DNA of 64,000 nucleotides. Origin: Pharus latifolius. Its lineage: Eukaryota > Streptophyta > Magnoliopsida > Poales > Poaceae. Positions 58,925 through 64,000 of the stretch are shown here, piece by piece (positions within the stretch are counted from its first letter, which is position 1; each line of letters opens with the position of its first letter). The stretch is taken from positions 9,419,691 to 9,483,690 of the forward strand of contig CM033320.1 in the NCBI GenBank assembly GCA_019359835.1. The letters are read 5' to 3'. Under the pieces are notes generated by a model that worked only from the letters and a program-made list of their open reading frames with translations, ran no database searches and was not told the DNA's origin. A program made the position numbers and the translations under genes.

Positions 58925-59577
58925 TCTCGGCAAAAAGTTTTAAACTGCCTTTTGGAAACGAAAGAGGAGGAACCTCCGAAAATGACATTAACATGATTTT
59001 GAGGTACCTGGTAAGCCATTTCTTCGTCTCCATCGACGTCTCTAACCCCGCACGCCTGCTCTTTAGACGGTAAGGTTGGCATTGGCCCAGCTCCTTGGTA
59101 GAAATCATCCAGCTGTTTCAACCAACTCCTGCAGTTTTTGAGATCGTGGCCTGCGGAATTGTGGAGTGGACACCACCTTTTGCCCTCCTGCGGATTAGTT
59201 GATTTTTCTGGCTGGTCGGAATCCCGGCCACCAGAAGCAGTTTTACCTTTAAAAGAAGACTTATTACCTTTGGTCGAAGGTGGTTTCTCCGCGACCGCGA
59301 CCTCACGGTACTGTCCAGAGCGGTTCCTCTTCGACTTTTTTGACTTCCCACCCGGTGAAGACTCCGGCTTTTTGCTTGAATCTTCTTTCTTGGCGTCCTT
59401 GAAGCCTGGTTGGGGCGGTAGGTCCCCCTTGTCAACCATTCGGTTCCATTCGACTGCCTCGGCTGCATCGGAGTATCGATCAGCCATATCGAACAGATCG
59501 GCCACTGATCGAGGAGGGTGGATGAGCAAGTCTTCAGTGAATCTCCGGTATCGAACGGCATGCTTAAATGCCCTGAT
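58861..59577 (-). pseudogene. Tat gag, C-terminal part with zinc knuckle (frameshifted from gag N-terminus)
   Basis: This frame contains S-V-A-D-L-F-D-M-A-D-R-Y, a Lys/Ser-rich linker and the knuckle C-P-L-H-N-S-A-G-H-D-L-K-N-C (C-x2-H-x4-H-x4-C). It then continues N-H-V-N-V-I-F-G-G. It is the natural continuation of the 61010-59577 frame but is displaced by one base at about 59578. A second displacement near 58900 separates it from the protease frame. Both breaks would stop synthesis of an intact polyprotein. Confidence 0.8.
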
Positions 59578-61010
59578 TACGAGCCATCAGATATGTTCGG
59601 GATGGTATTTCTTACCCCGACAAACCTCTTGACAAACTGTCGAAGCGTTTCGGTCGAAGTTTGCCGCAGTCTATGCAAGTCGTCCTCCTTACCCGGCTTT
59701 TGGTAACAGTTTTGGAAATTGCTGAGGATGGCATCGCATAGCATTTCCCAATTATAGATAGAACCCTCAGGCTGATTGAACAACCAGGTTCTAGCCGGTC
59801 CTGCGAGGACTGTTGGCAGGTAGTTGGCCATGACCTTGTCATCGCCTCCTGCTGCTTGGATGGCAGTAATATAGATCTGAAGGAACTCAGATGGGTTTTG
59901 GGTTCCATCAAACCTCTCAATGGCCCCTGGTCGAAACTTATCGGGCCAAACGACTGCTCGTAGGCCAGGCGAGAAAGCTTTGCAACCAACGTAAGGACCG
60001 TGAACCGTCCTGCGACTTTCGGTCGGGTTTCGAGCAAACTCACTTAATGGCGAGGTTACTCGGGGTCCCAAATGAGAGTGAACGGGAACTCGATCCCTAC
60101 TACGAGAGTCCTGCATTCGCCGATATTTGTCCTGTCGGGACGGTAAAGGCGGCGGGTAACTCCGTCGGCCAGAGCCAAAATGAGGACCATCTCGTTCACG
60201 GGGATGTGTCACTAAGCGGGAAGAAGCTGTTGGGGTCGCCTCGGATGCGACCTCGTCCAGTCTTTCCGCCATGATCCTGAAAAAAGCCGGTCTCTGCCCA
60301 TCCGTGACCGTAGGAGGAAAATTACGCATGACCTCCGCGATAGATCGCAATCGACCATGGGTACTTCTCCTAGGGGCACCAGGTGTTACTGTTTCTTCGT
60401 CCACTGGGAAATGCTCCAGTGGTAAGGAAGGAGTCTGGTCACGTCTACGACCACGCGACCGTCGAGAGGAACTCGGGGCAGCATCGTAACGAGCCTGCGC
60501 ATCTTGAAGAGCCTCTAGGGCAGTTCTGCGTAGTTCGTTGTTCTGTTGCTCGAGATCTTGCTCCTCCTTCTGTTTGCGATCTTGTTCTTCCCTGGCAGCC
60601 TGTTGATCGGGGGTTTCCTCCGACAACGCAGCAAACTGCCTAGGGAGAGAGGTCGCCGATGGGGAGAACATCTCAGTTTGTTCCGAGTCAGACTCGAAAT
60701 CAAAGAGACGGTGGAGGTTATCAGGGTCGAACCTTCCTGGGCTAACTTCCGGGTCACCATCATATTTTCCCTCAGCGGGATCGTATGACGGGCCGGATTC
60801 ATCACCTAGCACATCAAGAACCTCTGCGGGTTCTGACCTTGTGCCAGTTACCTCCTGGTCGATTAACATGACTTGGGGAGATGAGTCAACCTGTGGAAGA
60901 TTCTGGCCTTCGACCTCTTCCATCGGAACAGGATCGCTTGGAGAAGGCATGGGTATATGGGCATAATCCTCGAGATCGAAATCGTTCTCGGAATCATATG
61001 CTCCAGCCAT
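59577..61010 (-). CDS. Tat gag, N-terminal and capsid part
   Basis: A 477-residue open frame from ATG 61010, 65 nt inside the 5' LTR. The first 200 residues are acidic and Gln/Glu-rich with a coiled coil (about 140-170). Residues about 350-465 are the Retrotrans_gag capsid domain (I-E-R-F-D-G-T-Q-N-P, A-R-T-W-L-F-N-Q, T-L-R-Q-F-V-K-R-F). It ends prematurely at 59577 through a one-base frameshift, so it lacks the nucleocapsid knuckle. Confidence 0.85.
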   Translation of the reverse strand: MAGAYDSENDFDLEDYAHIPMPSPSDPVPMEEVEGQNLPQVDSSPQVMLIDQEVTGTRSEPAEVLDVLGDESGPSYDPAEGKYDGDPEVSPGRFDPDNLHRLFDFESDSEQTEMFSPSATSLPRQFAALSEETPDQQAAREEQDRKQKEEQDLEQQNNELRRTALEALQDAQARYDAAPSSSRRSRGRRRDQTPSLPLEHFPVDEETVTPGAPRRSTHGRLRSIAEVMRNFPPTVTDGQRPAFFRIMAERLDEVASEATPTASSRLVTHPRERDGPHFGSGRRSYPPPLPSRQDKYRRMQDSRSRDRVPVHSHLGPRVTSPLSEFARNPTESRRTVHGPYVGCKAFSPGLRAVVWPDKFRPGAIERFDGTQNPSEFLQIYITAIQAAGGDDKVMANYLPTVLAGPARTWLFNQPEGSIYNWEMLCDAILSNFQNCYQKPGKEDDLHRLRQTSTETLRQFVKRFVGVRNTIPNISDGS

Positions 61011-61053
61011 GTTTCGGCGAACCTCCGAATTTCAATTAGGACGCCTTGAGAAA

Positions 61054-61072
61054 GGCCCCACGGTGGGCGCCA
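61054..61072 (-). promoter_or_regulatory. Primer-binding site
   Basis: In element sense TGGCGCCCACCGTGGGGCC begins two bases after the 5' LTR. This TGG-starting site is the type seen in Tat elements. The primer tRNA would end GGGCGCCA. I do not assign the isoacceptor with confidence. Confidence 0.75.
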
Positions 61073-61074
61073 GC

Positions 61075-61957
61075 TGTCGACGATTCGGACTCGGAGTCCT
61101 CAGCCGAACTTATGCAGAATTTGTAATTGTGAGACCTTTCAAGATGACCCTTCGGGAAGGTATGCTGAACAATAGTGAACAGGAGCACAGAGAGTTTAGA
61201 CAGGTTCGGGCCCTCGATGGTGGGAGTAAAAACCCTACGTCCTGTTGAGATTTCACTAAGTGTGGTAAAAGGTTTACAAATGGAGGAAAAAGTCCTCACA
61301 GGCGAGAATTTTTCCTGTAAGAGTGTACAAAGATAAGCCAAAGAAGGCTTATTAAAATGCTATATGAGGTGTGCCGTAGACTTGGCTAACTTGGATGATT
61401 TTCTTCCCTCCTTTTGTACTGTTTGAAAGGGTGCCATGTAGAGGAAACTGCATCAAACGGTTGCATGGACGGTTGGATGCGGTTTTTTGGAACTGCTCTT
61501 AACCTCCACGCAGGTTAAACACGTGTTATTCATGGATAACTGTATGTGTTAACCTTCTGACGGTTGATCCTCCACGTGTAGGAATCTTCGGGATACTTAG
61601 AATATCCTGTTGTACGGGCAACCGAAATAGATAGATCCCAAGTATCCTGATCGACAGATGTTCTGACCGCGGGATATTGGCTGACCGCGCAATATCCCGA
61701 ATGTGTAGTTCGCGTATAGCTTACGAACTTCTGACCGCGGAAGGCTTACGGACTTCTGACCGCGCAAGGCTTACGGTCTGACCGCGTAAAGCTGCGACCT
61801 GATCGCGTAAAGCTTGCGTCCTGATCGCGTAAAGCTTGCGACCTCATGGTGATGCCCCTCAGAATAGCTTGAGTTCGCATCACCAGGTACATGTCTGGTT
61901 CGAACTTGTCTTGAACCAAAAGTTTATTAGAAATGACCCGGGTGTCAATCCTCGTCA
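61075..61957 (-). repeat. 5' LTR of the Tat element
   Basis: 883 bp, TGTCGACG to CTCGTCA in plus sense, followed by CTAGG at 61958-61962. It carries the same 'ctgaccgcg' cluster as the other LTR (61660-61845). It should hold the promoter for gag-pol. I see only a weak TATA-like 'catatagc' in element sense. Confidence 0.95.
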
Positions 61958-61962
61958 CTAGG

Positions 61963-62749
61963 AACCAGCAAAATCAGGAAAGGAGGCTTGAAACATGTTG
62001 TTTTGGCAATTTTACACACAGGCCCCTAAAAAGGAGAAATTACGAAAAGTTTCTAAAAAGTTTAGGACACGTGTAGCACAGGTGTCTCAAAATTTGCTGT
62101 AAACACATCCTAAACTAACCTAACAACATGCAAACGTAGCCAAAACATACACGCATATATACACACACATGCACTCATCTTTTTCTTCTTCCTTGCACAA
62201 CAGATACGCACAGATACACGCAGCATGCTACGCTGGCGATGTGCAACCTGGTTGTCATCAACATGGTGGTGGGAGGTGTGGAAGTGGTGGATTGAGAAAG
62301 AAGAAGAAATAATCAAAGAAAAACCAAGCTCAAAATCAAAATAGTGGCCGATGACTAGGTTTTGAAAAGAAAAGTCAACTTTGCAAAAAGGCCCTCAGGG
62401 TTTTTGGAAATCACAAGAAGATCCTTCTCAAGTTAGGGATTAGATTTATGAGTCTTGGATATTTTGCAATTTGGTGTTTAGGGTTTTCAAAAATTACAAA
62501 TGGGTCCAATGATGTTAGGTTTTAATGTTCTAGGCCCTCGAAAACTCTGATTTGAATGCGGTCAGTTCCTACACGTTCGTTGTGATACGTACTTCTGTCC
62601 CGAATTTCCCATAACTCAAATCCATTCGATGAAGCATGTCCAATCAGTCAAAAATCACCCGATTTACATCAATCTACAATTAAAAATCAAAAACAAGTAA
62701 TCCAGTCAATTAAGCAATAAATGCATATGTAATCCATGCAAATGCCGAG
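61963..62749. other. Noncoding target region right of the Tat element
   Basis: Continues the LTR-like text interrupted at 48604 ('acacacaggcccctaaaaagg', 'gggttttcaaaaattac'). A short minus frame (62316-62110) is low complexity. No gene. Confidence 0.5.
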
Positions 62750-63009
62750 TTGAATGACTCAAATGTGTCTATTTGATTTATTTTGTTTCTCTCCTTTATT
62801 CATTGCACTTGATTTACTTTGCATATTTGCCAATGTTATCATATCACTCTAGATTTGCAAAATTTATTTGATCACTTGAACTACTAGCTTTCATTTAAGA
62901 TGATTGCATAAAGAATTTTATTTTCATAAGTACAAAAATCGGGTTTAACCAAAAGATATTAAACGACCTATTCACCCCCCCCCCCCCGGTCATCCCTGAT
63001 CCTATAACA
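62750..63009 (+). mobile_element. 3' end of another SIRE-like copia LTR (truncated)
   Basis: The text 'gacctattcac', a run of 13 C (62975-62987), 'ggtcatccctgatcctataaca' parallels the 3' ends of the two solo LTRs. No matching 5' part or target duplication is visible, so the start is approximate. Confidence 0.55.
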
Positions 63010-64000
63010 AATGCAATATAAATAGAATTAGGATTTGAATTCATCAAGAAGTCCAATCTTAGTACTGTAGCATCAGGTACTGTTCATATGAATAATAATC
63101 TGAGTCACTCTAGCACATACACTGTTCATGCAAATAGTAATATGAGTCATACATAATTTAGAGATATTTTATATATTTAGTATTAGAGATATTTTAAGGA
63201 TTTTTTGTACATGTTTTAGTAGAATTGGTTTTTGTTCTAAACAGGCCGTAGGCTATAAAAGCCTTTGTACTGGCACCATATAATAACCAAGCTGAATTTT
63301 ATGAATATTACACACTTTGCAACATGAGTTGTTTACTTCTATTGTTCTTGTGAGTTCTCGGATTGGAATAGCGAGAAAAAACTTTGATTTCCCCCACTAT
63401 GTTCTCTACATCTATACCGTGTAGTTAAGTAGATTGATTTTATTGGCACGTGGTAGGGAAAATGCTTTGGGTGCAAGTGACGTGTCGTTCGCATATCACT
63501 CTCTTGCTAGTGGCTACCTGTTCATTCAGTCACAAACCACCAATTTATCTAGTTTTCAAGTTCTTACATCATGAAGATCGAATCATCCTTGTGATTATAC
63601 ATGTTCATGCATGTCAAGTATATCATCTGATATAAGAGCATTCATTCACACAGTAGGAACAATTTATACTTAGATTAGTTTAGGTTTATGTGCTATCCTA
63701 GAGTCCAAAAATATAAAAAATTACTTAGCCTTTTAGTTTTCTTTTTTTTTTTGTTTTGCGTCTTCATGTTTTAATTTGTCGGAGTCTAGTTAAAATTGCT
63801 GGTCAGGAATCGTTTTACTTTGATCTAATTCGTTGTCATCTTCTTTCTTTTTTTTCTTTTTTCTAGCCTTCTCACCGCAACCATAATTCTTGTTTTGCCG
63901 CACCATCCACTTGTAGCAATTCGTGAGTTTTCGGTTATTTGCCACACCACCTCTCTAGTTAAGTTTGTGAGTCCAATTCTATTTGAGTTCAGCTTTTAGA
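63010..64000 (+). mobile_element. LTR-like sequence with TATA box, continuing past the window
   Basis: 'tactgttcat' words near 63082 and 63121, 'ggctataaaagcc' at 63251-63263 and 'aataaccaagctgaattttatgaatattac' type text shortly after resemble a short LTR promoter and R region. The remainder to 64000 is AT-rich without a gene. Family and ends are not determined. Confidence 0.4.

Larger units (their letters stand above)
48610..61957 (-). mobile_element. Structurally complete Tat-lineage Ty3/gypsy retrotransposon with antisense genes
   Basis: The 13,348-bp element has two 883-bp LTRs, a 5-bp target duplication, a primer-binding site, a polypurine tract, gag and a full-length pol in order PR-RT-RH-aRH-INT. 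The second (archaeal-type) RNase H marks the Tat lineage. Gag-pol runs right to left. The region between integrase and the 3' LTR carries two plus-strand genes with introns. LTR divergence is 6/883 (0.7%). At a commonly used grass rate of 1.3e-8 per site per year that is about 0.26 million years. Gag has two frameshifts and pol seven stops. Confidence 0.95.

Noticed and set aside
59138..59632. 164-codon plus-strand frame overlapping gag
   Set aside because: It is the antisense shadow of the gag zinc-knuckle region, which has clear domain support on the minus strand.

Overview
The window is plant nuclear DNA, most likely from a monocot and probably a grass. It holds no intact host gene. It is almost entirely nested transposable elements plus a few decayed gene fragments. 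The monocot reading rests on a Leu-rich-repeat receptor-kinase relic of grass type, two genes of the family called 'putative gypsy type transposon' (Pfam Transposase_28, abundant in grasses), short GT-AG introns, Tourist/Harbinger MITEs, and a mix of Tat, Athila-like and SIRE-like LTR elements. A species cannot be named from this sequence.

Layout. 1-3.5 kb: AT-rich DNA, then a 2 kb element bounded by inverted repeats with a 'GTTTGGTTGC'-type MITE nested in it. 3.5-6.7 kb: an unidentified repeat split by a 1,646-bp solo copia LTR (TSD GTATG), then a minus-strand LRR pseudogene and a degenerate coiled-coil coding relic. 6.7-20.8 kb: a nest of old noncoding Ty3/gypsy DNA holding a second solo copia LTR (2,451 bp, TSD GATGG) and an Athila-like element (12.2-19.1 kb) that lost most of its pol. 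20.8-23.6 kb: the 3' end of an old Tat-lineage retrotransposon with an antisense Transposase_28 gene. 25.4-30.4 kb: a PIF/Harbinger transposon with about 545-bp inverted repeats and TSD TTA. 35.6-46.5 kb: a 10.9 kb Mutator-like element with a perfect 9-bp TSD, carrying broken mudrA, plant-mobile-domain and GRF-zinc-finger genes and inserted satellite-like arrays. 48.6-62.0 kb: a structurally complete 13.3 kb Tat-lineage Ty3/gypsy element on the minus strand (883-bp LTRs, TSD CTAGG). The right end has copia-type LTR remnants.

The centrepiece is the Tat element at 48610-61957. Its gag-pol runs right to left. The 3' third carries two genes on the opposite strand. One is a nine-exon gene (51445-54460) whose eight GT-AG introns of 62-79 nt splice into one 820-codon frame with a Transposase_28 domain. 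The other is a two-exon gene (49855-50752) for an acidic protein with a nuclear-localisation-like cluster and a coiled coil. Each has its own TATA box, so their mRNAs would be antisense to the retroelement genomic RNA. The LTRs differ at only 6 of 883 sites, all transitions, yet pol has seven in-frame stops and gag has two frameshifts. That excess suggests the copy was already defective when it inserted and moved with a partner's enzymes. The antisense genes are much better preserved.
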